Part shown: one piece after another, positions 1-9,400 of the stretch
Layout: every line of letters begins with the position of its first letter
Position numbering within the stretch: position 1 is the first letter of the stretch
Assembly (NCBI GenBank): GCA_003477185.1
Contig: DMTJ01000239.1
Span: 1 to 16,293 of the forward strand
Source: Lentisphaeria bacterium
Lineage (GTDB): Bacteria > Verrucomicrobiota > Lentisphaeria > JABSQK01 > UBA12247
DNA length: 16,293 nt
Reading direction: 5' to 3'
Notes under the pieces: model-generated
What the model saw: only the letters and a program-made list of their open reading frames with translations
The model's database searches: none
What the model was told of the DNA's origin: nothing
Position numbers and translations under genes: made by a program

Positions 1-534
1 GAACCCTTCGGCCATGATGTCCTCGGTCAGGCGCATCTCGAAGTCATCTTTGGCAGCGATGCTGCTAACTTCGTGGTACATGTTGAAGACTTCGCGTGAA
101 TCGAGATTGAGGGACTCGACGATGTAGTGAAAAGTGTGTGTATGCAGGGCTTCTTCGAAGGCCTGGCGCAACAGATACTGGCGCGCTTCCGGGTTGGTAA
201 TGTGGCGAAAGATCGCGAGCACGATGTTGTTACCAACCAGGCTCTCACCAGTGCTGAAGAAGCCGAGATTGCGGATGATCACGAGCCGCTCGCCTTCACT
301 TAGCGCGTCTGACTTCCAGAGCTCGATATCGCGCTGCATCGGGACTTCGGTGGGCATCCAATGGTTCGCGCAGCCATTGAGGTAATGCTCCCATGCCCAG
401 TGGTACTTGATGGGCATGAGTTGGTTGACATCGACGGCATTGCAGTTGACCATGCGTTTGTCGTCTGGGTTGATCTCGCGGCTGAGATCCCAAGGCTTTG
501 CGGGGGTATCAGAGACTGTGCAGCAGGATGACAT
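1..534 (-). CDS. nrdB: Ribonucleoside-diphosphate reductase small (radical) subunit, class Ic-like; C-terminus cut by window edge
   Basis: This is the R2 subunit of class I ribonucleotide reductase, which holds the dimetal cofactor that starts the radical used by NrdA to reduce ribonucleotides. The first 178 residues are visible; the rest, with the last metal ligands, lies outside the window. Visible motifs are [15 protein letters not shown] (residues 40-54), GESLVGNN (96-103) and [10 protein letters not shown] (126-135). Spacing matches E. coli NrdB exactly: E97 sits at the Asp84 position, E128 at Glu115, H131 at His118 and F135 at the radical Tyr122. Glu as first ligand plus Phe at the tyrosine position is the signature of class Ic (Mn/Fe) R2 proteins such as that of Chlamydia. 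The ATG at 534-532 has a GAGGAA ribosome binding site 7 bp upstream. The gene lies 25 bp after pyrF and is probably co-transcribed with it and nrdA. Family assignment is certain; the Ic subtype is strongly suggested by residues only. Confidence 0.96.
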   Translation of the reverse strand, partial: MSSCCTVSDTPAKPWDLSREINPDDKRMVNCNAVDVNQLMPIKYHWAWEHYLNGCANHWMPTEVPMQRDIELWKSDALSEGERLVIIRNLGFFSTGESLVGNNIVLAIFRHITNPEARQYLLRQAFEEALHTHTFHYIVESLNLDSREVFNMYHEVSSIAAKDDFEMRLTEDIMAEGF

Positions 535-559
535 GATCCGGTTCCTCGTGCGTAAGGGT

Positions 560-1258
560 TTAGGAGGGGAGGGAGAAAGAAATTTCAGCAAGAATAGCAC
601 GGGCGGCGTCTCCGGGCGATGCCGCATTGCGCACAGGGCGACCGACTACGATGTAGCTCGCCCCGTTTTGGAAGGCGACAGACGGGGTGACTACGCGCTT
701 CTGGTCGTCGTCAGGACGGTTGGTCAGTGGACGAACGCCCGGCATCACAATCAACAGCTTGTTGTCGAGGTGCGCGCGCAGCCGTGGGGCTTCAAGCCCC
801 GAAGAAACCACGCCGTCGCAGCCCAGTTCCAGCGCGCGCCGGGCGCGACTCAGCACGATGTCCTCGATATTGCAGGCAAAACCAAGGTCTTCGACATCGC
901 CCTGATCCAGGCTGGTTAGCACGGTGACACCCAGAATCTTTGCGTTGCCTTTTGCCTCAGCCGCTGCGCGCAGAATCGAATCGTTGCCGTGTACCGTGAC
1001 CAGGTTGACCCCACGGTCGCGTACCTGAGTCACAGCCTGGGCCACGGTTGCCGGGATGTCGAAGAACTTCAGATCCAGCATCACCTCATGGCCACGGCCG
1101 GTCAACCAATCAATGATTTCAAACCCAGCGGCCAGAAACAGCTGCAGCCCGACTTTAAAGTGCCGCACATCAGGCTCGAGTTGTTGTACGAGCGCCTTTG
1201 CATCCTCAGAAGTGGGAACGTCCAAGGCAACGATCAGTCTTTTGTCTAACGAAATCAT
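560..1258 (-). CDS. pyrF: Orotidine 5'-phosphate decarboxylase
   Basis: PyrF catalyses the last step of de novo UMP synthesis, decarboxylating OMP in the cytoplasm. The 232-residue protein has normal length for the bacterial type I enzyme. It shows the N-terminal strand IVALDVP (residues 9-15), the catalytic D-x-K-x-x-D signature in [11 protein letters not shown] (D62, K64, D67), a VTVHG segment, MPGVRP towards the C-terminus, and the phosphate-binding VVGRPV near the end. I chose ATG at 1258 over the in-frame TTG at 1267. An AAGGG ribosome binding site at 1273-1269 is 10 bp from the ATG but only 1 bp from the TTG, and the ATG start gives a standard N-terminus. The gene sits 13 bp after nrdA and 25 bp before nrdB, so it is lodged inside the ribonucleotide reductase operon and probably co-expressed with it. 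Confidence 0.96.
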   Translation of the reverse strand: MISLDKRLIVALDVPTSEDAKALVQQLEPDVRHFKVGLQLFLAAGFEIIDWLTGRGHEVMLDLKFFDIPATVAQAVTQVRDRGVNLVTVHGNDSILRAAAEAKGNAKILGVTVLTSLDQGDVEDLGFACNIEDIVLSRARRALELGCDGVVSSGLEAPRLRAHLDNKLLIVMPGVRPLTNRPDDDQKRVVTPSVAFQNGASYIVVGRPVRNAASPGDAARAILAEISFSLPS

Positions 1259-1271
1259 GACATGCAAGCCC

Positions 1272-4130
1272 TTACTGACAAGCGTCGCAGTCTGGATCCA
1301 GAATGCTACAGGCCGAAGGCTTGACTTCCACCGTTGTCTGGCGATCCACCTGAATGTTGGCCGAGGCAGACTTGCTCTTCATCCAGCGCGGCTGAATACC
1401 GTGGCGGTTCACGTCTACGGTAGACTTCTCGATCTGGGTGGCAGCCGTACTGCGCAGGTAGTAGGTCGTCTTGAGACCAGAGCGCCAGGCGCTCTGGTAC
1501 ATCTCGCTTAGCTTGCGCCCGCTCGGCGCGGCGATGTAAAGGTTGAGCGACTGACCCATGTCGATCCACTTCTGCCGACGACTGGCGCATTGGATGAGCC
1601 AAGAGGCATCTGTTTCAAACGCTGTCACGTACTTGCGGCGGATGGTCGCGGGAATCCGGCCAATCTCCTTTACGCTGCCGTCGTAGTACTTGAGGTCCTC
1701 GATCATGTCCGAGTCCCAAAGTCCAAGATCCTTGAGGTCTTGGACCAGATTGTTGTTGACTACGGTGAAGTCGCCGGAGAGGTTGCTTTTAGCAAACAGG
1801 TGACTGTACGTAGGCTCGATTGACTGGGTGACGCCGGCGATATTGGAGATCGTGGCAGTCGGCGCGATGGCCATGGTGTTGCTGTTGCGCATGCCGTGGC
1901 TCTTAATCGCTTCACGGACCACGTCCCAGTCCATCCGGGTCGTGCGATCCATGTCTAAATAGCCGCCCCGCTCGCGCTCAAGGAGAGCCACCGTATCAAT
2001 CGGCAGCATACCACGGTCCCACTTCGAACCTGGAAAGGATTCGTAGGCACCACGTTCCTCGGCCAACTTACTCGAAGCGAGAATCGCATAGTACGAAATC
2101 ATCTCCATGGACTGATCGGCAAACTCCACTGCTTCGGCGCTCGCATAGCTGATGTCAGCATGATACAGCGCATCTTGGAAGCCCATCAGGCCAAGCCCGA
2201 CTGGGCGATGACGATGGTTTGCGCACTTTGCCTCTGGAGTTGGGTAGTAGTTGACATCCACTACGTTGTCTAGCATGCGCATTGCTGTCTGAATCGTTCG
2301 CGCCAGTAGTGGCTCATTCAGCCGCCCTGCAGCCATGTGAGCCGGCAGGTTGATGGAGCCGAGATTGCAGACTGCCGTTTCTTCTTTGCTGGTATTGAGC
2401 AGGATCTCGGTGCAGAGGTTTGAGCTATGAACTACGCCCATGTGGTCCTGCGGACTCCGCACGTTGGACGGGTCCTTGAACGTAATCCAAGGGTGGCCGG
2501 TCTCGAACAGCATCGACAGCATCTTGCGCCACAGTTCTTGGGCAGGAAAGCGCTTGAACTGTTTGATGTCACCGCGGTCCGCCATTGCCTCGTACTCAAT
2601 GTAGCGCCGTTCAAAATCTGCCCCGTAGAGATCGTGAAGATCCGGGGTATCACAGGGATTGAACAACGTCCACTGTGATTCGCCCAGCACGCGCTTCATG
2701 AACAAGTCTGGGATCCAGTTCGCGGTGTTCATATCTGGCGTACGCCGGCGCTCGTCGCCCGTGTTCTTGCGCAACTCGAGGAAATCCTCCATGTCGAGAT
2801 GCCAAGTCTCTAGGTACGCACACATCGCGCCCTTGCGCTTTCCGCCCTGATTTACAGCCACTGCGGTATCGTTCGCCACCTTCAGGAATGGGACCACGCC
2901 CTGGCTTCGGCCATTGGTGCCGGAAATGTGACCGCCTGTGGCGCGGACATTCGTCCAATCGTTGCCAAGTCCGCCAGCCCATTTGGACAGGCGCGCATCG
3001 TCAGAAATCACTTTGAAGATATGGTCGAGATCATCCATGATCGTGGATAGATAGCAGGAACTCAGTTGCTGATGCAGCGTGCCAGCATTGAACAACGTCG
3101 GTGTCGATGAGACAAAGAGAAAGGAAGACAGGGTATTGTAAAACTCGATGGCCCGCGCTTCACGGTCTTGCTCATTCTGCGCCAAGCCCATCGCCACACG
3201 CATCCAGAAATACTGCGGTGTTTCGATCCGGACATCGTCGATGTGGACGAGGTAGCGGTCATACAGGGTCTGCGCACCCATGTACTGAAACTTGCTGTCC
3301 CGCTCGATCCGTAGCGCCTGCGACAGGCGGTCTACGTCATACTCCAGCAGGACCGGATGATAGCGCCCAGCTTCAACGCCTTTCTCGAGCGTCGTGCGGA
3401 AGCCATTGCGGTGAACGGTCTCGGGGGCGCCGGGATCGAACTCCCCCAGAACCTCTGCGTAGACGTCCTTCAAAAGCAGTCGGGCAGCCACATATGTATA
3501 GTTGGGCTCCCGCTCAATATGGGACTTTGCCGCCAGGATCATGGCCTTGTTCAGCTCTTCCTGGGTCGCTCCATCAAAGATTACCCGGAGAGTTTCCTCG
3601 GCAAGCGCCTGTGCCGAACAGACGTTCTCTAAACCGCGGCAAGCAATCGCGATGTGACGACGCATCAGCTTGGTATCCAGAGGGATACGTTCACCATTCA
3701 CCAGAATATGCAGCTGCTTTTCCGGTTCCTCTGGCGGAATATCTTCTCGCAGCTCTCTGACTTTCCTGCGATCTTCTCTGTAGAGGATGAATGAGCGTGC
3801 TGCTTCAAAATGCCGATCAATCATCAGCTGCTTCTCAGCTTCGTCCTGAACCCCTTCGACGGTCAGGTCCTCGCCAGCCAAGGCGCGGGCGACCTGCTCG
3901 GAAACCACATTGTTGCTGACGCTTCTTGCACTCCGCTGCAACTCTTCCGTAAGTGTCTCGTTTTCTCTAAGCTGAACTGAAGCTCGGAACGCCTGCTCAA
4001 TTGCCCGGTGAATGCGCGCTTCCTGAAAAATTGCCCGGCGGCCGTCCCGCTTTTTGACACGAAACTCGCGGTCAACGAGGGGGTCTAGGCCGGCGAGTGG
4101 AAGTTGAACTTCAACGGACGATTTGATCAT
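1272..4130 (-). CDS. nrdA: Ribonucleoside-diphosphate reductase large subunit, class I
   Basis: This is the catalytic R1 subunit, which reduces ribonucleoside diphosphates with a thiyl radical delivered from NrdB. It has 952 residues, longer than the ~760 of E. coli NrdA, because of an extra N-terminal domain. Residues ~22-125 form a canonical ATP-cone (KKRDGRR start, ILYREDRRK end). Residues ~140-230 are a second, degenerate cone-like region that aligns with the E. coli cone end ([10 protein letters not shown]). All expected catalytic residues are present: C359 in SSCYLST and C588 in AVCNLGSIN (redox pair), N571-L-C573-T-E575 (active site), Y890-Y891 in TTYYLRS (radical relay). The C-terminal tail has a C948-D-A-C951 pair for re-reduction. 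The ATG start has AGGGAG 10 bp upstream. It is first in the operon nrdA-pyrF-nrdB, behind a promoter overlapped by NrdR-like boxes. Confidence 0.98.
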   Translation of the reverse strand: MIKSSVEVQLPLAGLDPLVDREFRVKKRDGRRAIFQEARIHRAIEQAFRASVQLRENETLTEELQRSARSVSNNVVSEQVARALAGEDLTVEGVQDEAEKQLMIDRHFEAARSFILYREDRRKVRELREDIPPEEPEKQLHILVNGERIPLDTKLMRRHIAIACRGLENVCSAQALAEETLRVIFDGATQEELNKAMILAAKSHIEREPNYTYVAARLLLKDVYAEVLGEFDPGAPETVHRNGFRTTLEKGVEAGRYHPVLLEYDVDRLSQALRIERDSKFQYMGAQTLYDRYLVHIDDVRIETPQYFWMRVAMGLAQNEQDREARAIEFYNTLSSFLFVSSTPTLFNAGTLHQQLSSCYLSTIMDDLDHIFKVISDDARLSKWAGGLGNDWTNVRATGGHISGTNGRSQGVVPFLKVANDTAVAVNQGGKRKGAMCAYLETWHLDMEDFLELRKNTGDERRRTPDMNTANWIPDLFMKRVLGESQWTLFNPCDTPDLHDLYGADFERRYIEYEAMADRGDIKQFKRFPAQELWRKMLSMLFETGHPWITFKDPSNVRSPQDHMGVVHSSNLCTEILLNTSKEETAVCNLGSINLPAHMAAGRLNEPLLARTIQTAMRMLDNVVDVNYYPTPEAKCANHRHRPVGLGLMGFQDALYHADISYASAEAVEFADQSMEMISYYAILASSKLAEERGAYESFPGSKWDRGMLPIDTVALLERERGGYLDMDRTTRMDWDVVREAIKSHGMRNSNTMAIAPTATISNIAGVTQSIEPTYSHLFAKSNLSGDFTVVNNNLVQDLKDLGLWDSDMIEDLKYYDGSVKEIGRIPATIRRKYVTAFETDASWLIQCASRRQKWIDMGQSLNLYIAAPSGRKLSEMYQSAWRSGLKTTYYLRSTAATQIEKSTVDVNRHGIQPRWMKSKSASANIQVDRQTTVEVKPSACSILDPDCDACQ

Positions 4131-4225
4131 AGTAATGGCTCTCCCTGCAGCAAAAGTACGAATTTATTAAGTTTAGAACGACGTGTTGATAACTTCCCTG
4201 GCTCAGCGCGCTTCTTGCAAGAGAA

Positions 4226-4241
4226 CCACTACATCTTGTGG
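4226..4241. promoter_or_regulatory. NrdR-box-like palindrome, downstream (proximal to nrdA)
   Basis: CCACTACATCTTGTGG matches 12 of 16 positions of the NrdR consensus ACACwATATATwGTGT as I recall it, with the CCAC...GTGG ends palindromic. It lies about 15-30 bp downstream of the predicted transcription start. NrdR is the ATP/dATP-sensing repressor of ribonucleotide reductase operons and normally binds two such boxes in tandem. The second box starts 33 bp away, close to the usual three helical turns. Confidence 0.5.
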
Positions 4242-4258
4242 TCAGCCCGCGCCGCGGC

Positions 4259-4274
4259 CCACAATATAGCGGCG
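4259..4274. promoter_or_regulatory. NrdR-box-like site overlapping the nrdA -10 element
   Basis: The left half, CCACAATATA, fits the NrdR consensus well; the right half is degenerate, giving about 10 of 16 matches. It covers the predicted -10 hexamer at 4263-4268, a common position for NrdR repression. On its own it would be weak; the pairing with the better box at 4226-4241, 17 bp away, makes it worth recording. Confidence 0.4.
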
Positions 4275-4292
4275 GTATTGGCGAGTTGTTAA
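4263..4292 (-). promoter_or_regulatory. Predicted sigma70-like promoter of the nrdA-pyrF-nrdB operon
   Basis: Reading the minus strand, TTAACA at 4292-4287 (5 of 6 to TTGACA) is followed by an 18-bp spacer and TATATT at 4268-4263 (5 of 6 to TATAAT). Transcription would begin near 4256, leaving a leader of about 125 nt before the nrdA ATG. An AT-rich tract (4294-4320) lies just upstream of the -35 and could act as an UP element. The position directly in front of nrdA and the overlap with a NrdR-like box support it. The start site is not measured. Confidence 0.6.
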
Positions 4293-4299
4293 CAATTTC

Positions 4300-4887
4300 T
4301 CTGAGATTTTTCTAAATTTTTCCAGTTCCACGCGTGAGCCCTTGTGACTCATGCTGTTAGGGACACTGGCGTCGAGGCGGCGGTTGCGGAATGGCCTCGC
4401 GACCAGATTGATCGTTGAGATGGTGGCATCTCCGGGCTTCCCGCCAGATTGCGCGAATTCCTGAGACTGGTTGGCTGTGTGGCGTTGAAACGTTTGCGCG
4501 CTCCATCCCGGCCGGAGCAGCCAGCAGCATAGCGGAAGCTCTCGTCGAATACCGGAAGAATCGCACAACGCGAACAAAGCAGTAAGTGACCTACATCGGA
4601 CAGCGCGCCGGATTGTCAAATTCGGATGCTGGCTCGCTTGGGCAAGTAAATTTTGAATTCTAAAAAGTCTGGGGGTGTTTCGAATTGGCTGCATTAAGGT
4701 AGGTTCCCTTTCTGCTGCTATGCCGAATTTTCCCGCGGTTGCCACCGGCGCGGGCGGTGATGGCAGGCGCGAGGCAACTCACGCCAGAGAGCGCCCGGTC
4801 CTTCATCGTCGACCGCGGGCACAATGGACGGCGGCTCAGCACTGGCAACGATGAGTCGCTCAACTCTTGATCCCACCACGGCCAGAT
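4300..4887. other. Intergenic stretch without a convincing gene
   Basis: This region separates the leftward nrd operon from the rightward carbohydrate locus. Open frames here are short, have low-complexity arginine/serine-rich translations and resemble no family I know. I see no tRNA, rRNA, CRISPR or insertion sequence. AT-rich patches at 4305-4320 and 4646-4668 are the only compositional features. I found no strong promoter pointing right, so how the right-hand genes are transcribed is not evident from this stretch. Confidence 0.6.
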
Positions 4888-4920
4888 CCTGATGAAATCA
4901 GGTCAGGGGCTCCAGCCCCT
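4888..4920. repeat. Two adjacent perfect hairpins
   Basis: Hairpin one is CCTGAT-GAA-ATCAGG (4888-4902). Hairpin two is AGGGGC-TCCA-GCCCCT (4905-4920), beginning two bases later. Neither is followed by a T run, so they do not look like an ordinary intrinsic terminator. They could be a REP-like element or an RNA structure ahead of the following remnant. I cannot tell whether other copies exist in the genome. Confidence 0.45.
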
Positions 4921-4922
4921 TA

Positions 4923-5936
4923 GTGGTGCCTCAAGTAGGTGCGAGTCCGAGAGGAACGCCCAGAATGAAGCACTTGATGGCCCAGAATGATGCAGATTGC
5001 GCCGTGTTATCTGTGGGGCGGCCGCTTAGTATGACGGACGGCGGGTTTGCGGGCGGACCTCCGCCCTGCCAGAAGCGCCACTGGTGCACGGAGATACCCG
5101 AGCTCAAGATTGTGCCGGGAGCTACACTCACCTTCCTGAACGACTACCTAATTGGAATCGAAGCGATCATTAACAAGGCATCCACACGGCTAAGCCTCAC
5201 GCTGTCCCTACTGCGTAGCGGATTCGCTCTGGGTAATATGGAGCGGCTACCAGCATTGCTCAAAGCCACGCAAGCCCCCGGCGGATTGCTGGTCTATGTG
5301 GGCGACGATTTTGTGAAGGAGGCAGCCGAGGCCGTTGGCGGCGGCAGCTTTCTGGCCCACGGCCTGTATCGAGATCAGGCAAAACTGGCGGCGGCCCGTT
5401 CCTACATTGCTGCAAACGGGCTGGCTGGAAAAATCACGGTCTCAGGCAAGGATGAAGGAACGCTGTTCTTTGCGGGTAACGTCGTAAACCTGCTAATCAG
5501 CGGGGAGAAGTTACCGGTCGCAAAGGCAGAGGTCATGCGGACCATGACTCCCCGTGGCGAAGTGCTTGCTGTCGACAATGGCAAACGGCAGGCGGAGACT
5601 AAGCCGGTGCCGAGCACGATCGATGACTGGACGCATAACCTCTACGATGCAGGGAACACCGGTGTGTCGTCGGATCTCGAGGCTCGCTTGCCGTGCCACA
5701 TGCAGTGGAGTTGTGATCCGCCCTTCAGCCGAAGCCACGATGGCAACAGCAGTATCCTGACCATGGTGTCGGCCGCTGTTCGCCCAATCCTTATGATCGA
5801 CGAGGGCTCGACCGCCGTTCTCTCGCTGCCGTCGAAGTGGCACGTAATCGTGCGGGATGCGTTCAATGGCAAGCTGCTGTGGCGCCAGCCGCTCCCGCAA
5901 ACGCTGCTCATGCAACTGATAGAGGTACACAAATGA
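4923..5936 (+). pseudogene. 3'-truncated remnant of a methyltransferase-like / quinoprotein-like beta-propeller protein
   Basis: From about residue 106 (ATG at 5238) the translation resembles large exported Planctomycetes/Lentisphaerae proteins that join a SAM-methyltransferase-like domain to a PQQ-like beta-propeller. The methyltransferase-like part runs from GGLLVYVG through HGLYRDQAKLAAARSYI and NVVNLLISGE. The linker IDDWTHNLYDAGNTGVS then leads to the propeller start (HMQWSCDPPFSRSHDG, DEGSTAVLSLPSKW, VRDAFNGKLLWR). Such proteins normally continue for many hundreds of residues, but here the frame stops about 12 residues after the first propeller blade begins. Residues 1-105, from a GTG at 4923, match nothing I recognise and are probably not native coding. 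The stop overlaps the ATG of the next remnant (ATGA at 5933-5936). The missing blades are nowhere else in the window. The family call comes from memory of sequence patterns, not a search. Confidence 0.65.
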
Positions 5937-6403
5937 CACCCGGACAGCTGCTCGCCGTAGTAACGGCAGTGCTTTCACTCACAGCCATGGCGGACATCAA
6001 GCCAGCAGGACTGTTCACGAACAACATGGTCATTCAGCGCGAGTTGAAAGCCCCTATCTGGGGCTGGGGGGACGCAACCTTCGACTACACGGGCTCGGGG
6101 CTGATGGCCAAAGGTGGCAAGCTCCAGACATTTGCCATCGCCGGACCCGACAAGACGTTCGTCTGGGCCGACGCTGCCATTGAGCGCCGCGACGGGGCCG
6201 ACTGCGTGGTGGTCCAGGCTGCCGGTGTTAAAGAACCAATCGCAGTACGTTACGCCTGGGCCGACAACCTCGCGCCATGCAATCTCGACAATACCAAGGG
6301 ATTCCCAGCATCCCCCCTTCCGGACAGACACCTAGGACCTGACGAAGTAACATCGCGCCCCATGGCCGGGATCAACGCAGGCAATCTTAAATCGAGAGCG
6401 TAA
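5933..6403 (+). pseudogene. Sialate O-acetylesterase remnant lacking its catalytic core
   Basis: The 156-residue frame joins the two ends of a sialate O-acetylesterase, an exported SGNH-type enzyme that removes acetyl groups from sialic acids or other acetylated sugars. Residues 1-20 are a signal peptide ending AMA. Residues 21-47 are the typical mature start (DIKPAGLFTNNMVIQRE...PIWGWGD). From ~50 the sequence jumps to the usual C-terminal module (GLMAKGGKLQTFAIAGPDKTFVWADA, then VRYAWADN, PCNL and GFPASP). The intervening several hundred residues, including the GQSN nucleophile and the D-x-x-H dyad, are absent; the junction is near 6071-6082. The end is also shifted: removing one C from the run of six at 6312-6317 restores the familiar ASPFRTDT ending with a TAG at 6333-6335. 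The ATG overlaps the stop of the preceding remnant. It cannot be catalytically active as read. Confidence 0.75.
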
Positions 6404-6409
6404 AGCATC

Positions 6410-9400
6410 ATGACTGAAATGTGGACAGACCTGAAGGCAACAATCCAGAGCTTGACAGTGCCGTATACAGGCGTCTTGAACACCACCACCGAGTGCCGAA
6501 CTATCCCCGACTGCCCGCTCACCGGAAGCGGAGCTTGCACGGTCGCCATGGAGGCCGAAGACGGCTGCTTGACCTACTTCATCACGCGGACCGATTTTTG
6601 GGTTAACGACGTCCAAGAAGGCGGAGAAAATGGCCGTGGTTTTCCGCACTATAAGATCAATCCCGCGCCGATTGGGCGGTTGCGGATTCGTTGCGACGGA
6701 GAGGCCACGAGCGCGATCCATACCCAAGATATGAGTATGGCCTCGATTCGTAGTGTCTTTCCAGTCGCTGGCGGCACCCTGACGTCCACGCTGGTCCCGC
6801 TGGCGCAGGAGGACAGGATAATTGTCGCCTTGCGAGCAACGGCCGACACCGATGTCTGCATCGAACTCGAAGCAAGCCAGCACAATCGGCTGTGTGTCAC
6901 CATGGAAGGCGTGCAGGATGGCAGTCTGTGGTGCGCCAAAGAGCTTACCTCCGTGTTAATTAGCAATGCCTGTATTGCAGCCGCCGTGCTGGGTGCGGAT
7001 GCGGTGGATATCGCAGCGGATGCGGCCCTGAAACCTTATCTGCGCGTCACCGTCCGGGCAGGAGAGGAAGCCCACCTTGTGCTCGCAGTGAAGAGTAACA
7101 AGGACGACTATCAGCATCGCGATCAAGCGCTGGCGGCGGTTGCGGAGTTCGCAGCTGCGGACATCGCACCAGCGCTCGCAGCGCACCGGCAGTGGTGGCA
7201 GGACTTCTGGCTGCGCTCGACGGTCAATCTTGACGACCACGAGCTCATGCGTTTTTACTACGGTGCCACCTATGCCCTGGGCTGTTGCTGTGAAATATCC
7301 GGACGCACCCCGCCCGGACTGGCTGGCGGTTGGGTGCAGAACGACGCGCCCATTTGGGGCGGCAATTACACCATGAACTACAACGGCGAGGCACCGTTCT
7401 GGGGGCTGATTTCCAGCAACCGCCAGCAACTCGGCATGCCCTACGTGCGCATGATTAACGACTTCATCCCGCGCGGTCGAATCCTCGCCCGAGAACTCAA
7501 GACCAAGGGCATTGTCATGCCGGTCATGATCGAGCCATGGGGGCACACCGACCACCCCGATGCACTGTATCAGAAGAGCAATGCCTCGCTCGCGGCAGTT
7601 TACCTCGTAAACTACTACGACCACACCCATGACCACGCCTTCATGCGCGAGTACCTCTATCCCTACCTGCTGGAGCTGACCGCGTTCTGGGAGGACAACC
7701 TGGTTTTGCTGGATGGCCGTTACACGATCCAGGATTCGACAGCCCGCGAACGCCTCCCCGGTGATCTCAACCCCGGGCCGGAGCTTGGCTACGTGCGCAT
7801 GGTCTTTGCAGCCGCGCTCACCGGCAGTGAGGTACTGGGGATCGACCTCGGCAAGCGCGCCCAGTGGCAGGACTATCTTGCCCGACTCAGCGACTACCCG
7901 ACAACCTGCGAGAACGGCAGCCCCATGTTCAAAGAGACCGAGAACCGGCGCGAGGTGGCCATGCACGGCCTGCATGATAATCCCGTCTGCCTCGATCATG
8001 TCTACCCAGGGGAGGCCGCCTGCACTCCGGCCTACCAGCTCCTCACCCGCAATACCCTCGACTATCTCGACTCTTGGAAGCAGGAAAATGCCTTCCCCAG
8101 GATATTTTCCCAAGCCGTTCGCGGCAAGTACGAACCGGAGGCGATTCTAGGGCATCTCAAGGCCCGGTTTACGCTCGGCCCAGCGCCCTTCGAAACGCTC
8201 CGCAACAACTGCACGATTTCACCCAAGGTCCACGGTATCGAGGCAGTCGGGGCGATCGAAGCAGTCAACGCCATGCTGGTGCGCGACAATGGCGACGGCA
8301 TCGAGATCTTCAACAACTGGCCCCGACAACGCAATGCAGCCTTTACCCAACTCCGGACCAAAGGCGCGTTCCTGGTCTCGGCTAGACTCGAAGCCGCGGT
8401 CGTTGTGGACGTCGCCATCATCTCCGAACAGGGGCAAGAATGCGCTATCTACAACCCTTGGCCGGACAGCGAGGTCACGGTGACCGGCGCCGATGGCTCG
8501 ACACAGCGACTCCGCGGCGTAACGCTGCGCTGGACTACCCTCGCAGGTGGACGCTACCAGCTACAACCGAGCACCGCCCTCTACCACCTGGATGGCGACC
8601 AACTCACAGCCATGGCAGACGGTGCCTTAGATCTGCGCAGTCGCACTCCCGGCAGCGGGACCAAGGTGTTGCACGGAGACCAAGTAGTCGCCGAAAGCCG
8701 GGAGCAAATCGTCTCGTTCCCTGTTCAAGCCGGGCGGGTCTACACGATTCGGGAATCGCCATTACCCTTGCTGGCCACTGTGCAGATCGACGAGGCCTGT
8801 CGCTCGGTTCCGGCTGACTGCCAGAACACTCTGGACATCCTCTTCGATACGCTCGACGACGCCTGCAGACTGAGGCACCATTTACACCTGAGTGACGGCT
8901 CCGTGGCCGAGCAACCCGACTCCGTCTGCTACACGCTCAACTCAACCGACGTGGTCGAGATCACGCCAGACCACGTCGTCAGGCCGCTCGCGGCGGGCAA
9001 GTGTGAGATCCGCTATACCATCTCCAGTCACGGCGTCGAGTTGCGGGGCACGCTCCTGGCCCAGGTAATGTCACGCAAGGTTGTGCGCAACGTCACGGCT
9101 ACGACCGAGGGCGAGACGCAGTCCTGGGGTCGCCCGATGCACACGCCCGAGTGCGCCGTAGAGGGCGACGGCATGAGCGGAGCAGACGTCACCGACACCC
9201 AGCGCCCAAATCCCTACGGAACCGGTCTTTTCGGCACCCAGCTTTCGCCTGGCGCGGAGACCTTGCTGACCTTTGACCTGAAACGAGAGCTCGAGTTGGA
9301 CCAAATGTGGGTCTGGAACTACCACTGTCCGGATGACAACTACCGGCGCCTCTGGTGGCATGGTGGCTCCGCGGTCGGCATCCGCGACGTCCGGGTCTAC

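Noticed and set aside
1259..1267. TTG at 1267 as pyrF start
   Set aside because: The ribosome binding site AAGGG would be only 1 bp away; the ATG at 1258 has 10 bp spacing and gives the standard N-terminus.
3101..3760. 219-codon open frame on the plus strand
   Set aside because: It is opposite conserved nrdA coding sequence, with a Pro/Arg/Ser-rich translation typical of a shadow frame.
4184..4192. DnaA-box-like TGTTGATAA upstream of nrdA
   Set aside because: It has one mismatch to TGTGGATAA. E. coli nrdA is DnaA-regulated, but one imperfect 9-mer is expected by chance and there is no cluster.
4637..4665. TTGGGC - 17 bp - TAAAAA as a rightward promoter for the remnant/hydrolase genes
   Set aside because: Only 3 of 6 and 4 of 6 matches, more than 250 bp from any start; too weak to annotate.
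4242..4745. 167-codon open frame on the minus strand upstream of nrdA
   Set aside because: It runs through the predicted nrdA promoter and NrdR boxes, has a low-complexity Arg/Ser/Leu-rich translation, and resembles no family.
4889..4930. CTGATGA resembling the start of a hammerhead ribozyme core
   Set aside because: The required GAAA segment and closing stems do not follow at suitable places; the bases are better explained by the simple hairpin.
6956..8113. 385-codon open frame on the minus strand
   Set aside because: It lies wholly opposite the conserved GH95-like barrel; long antisense frames are common in GC-rich genes, and its translation has no recognisable domain.
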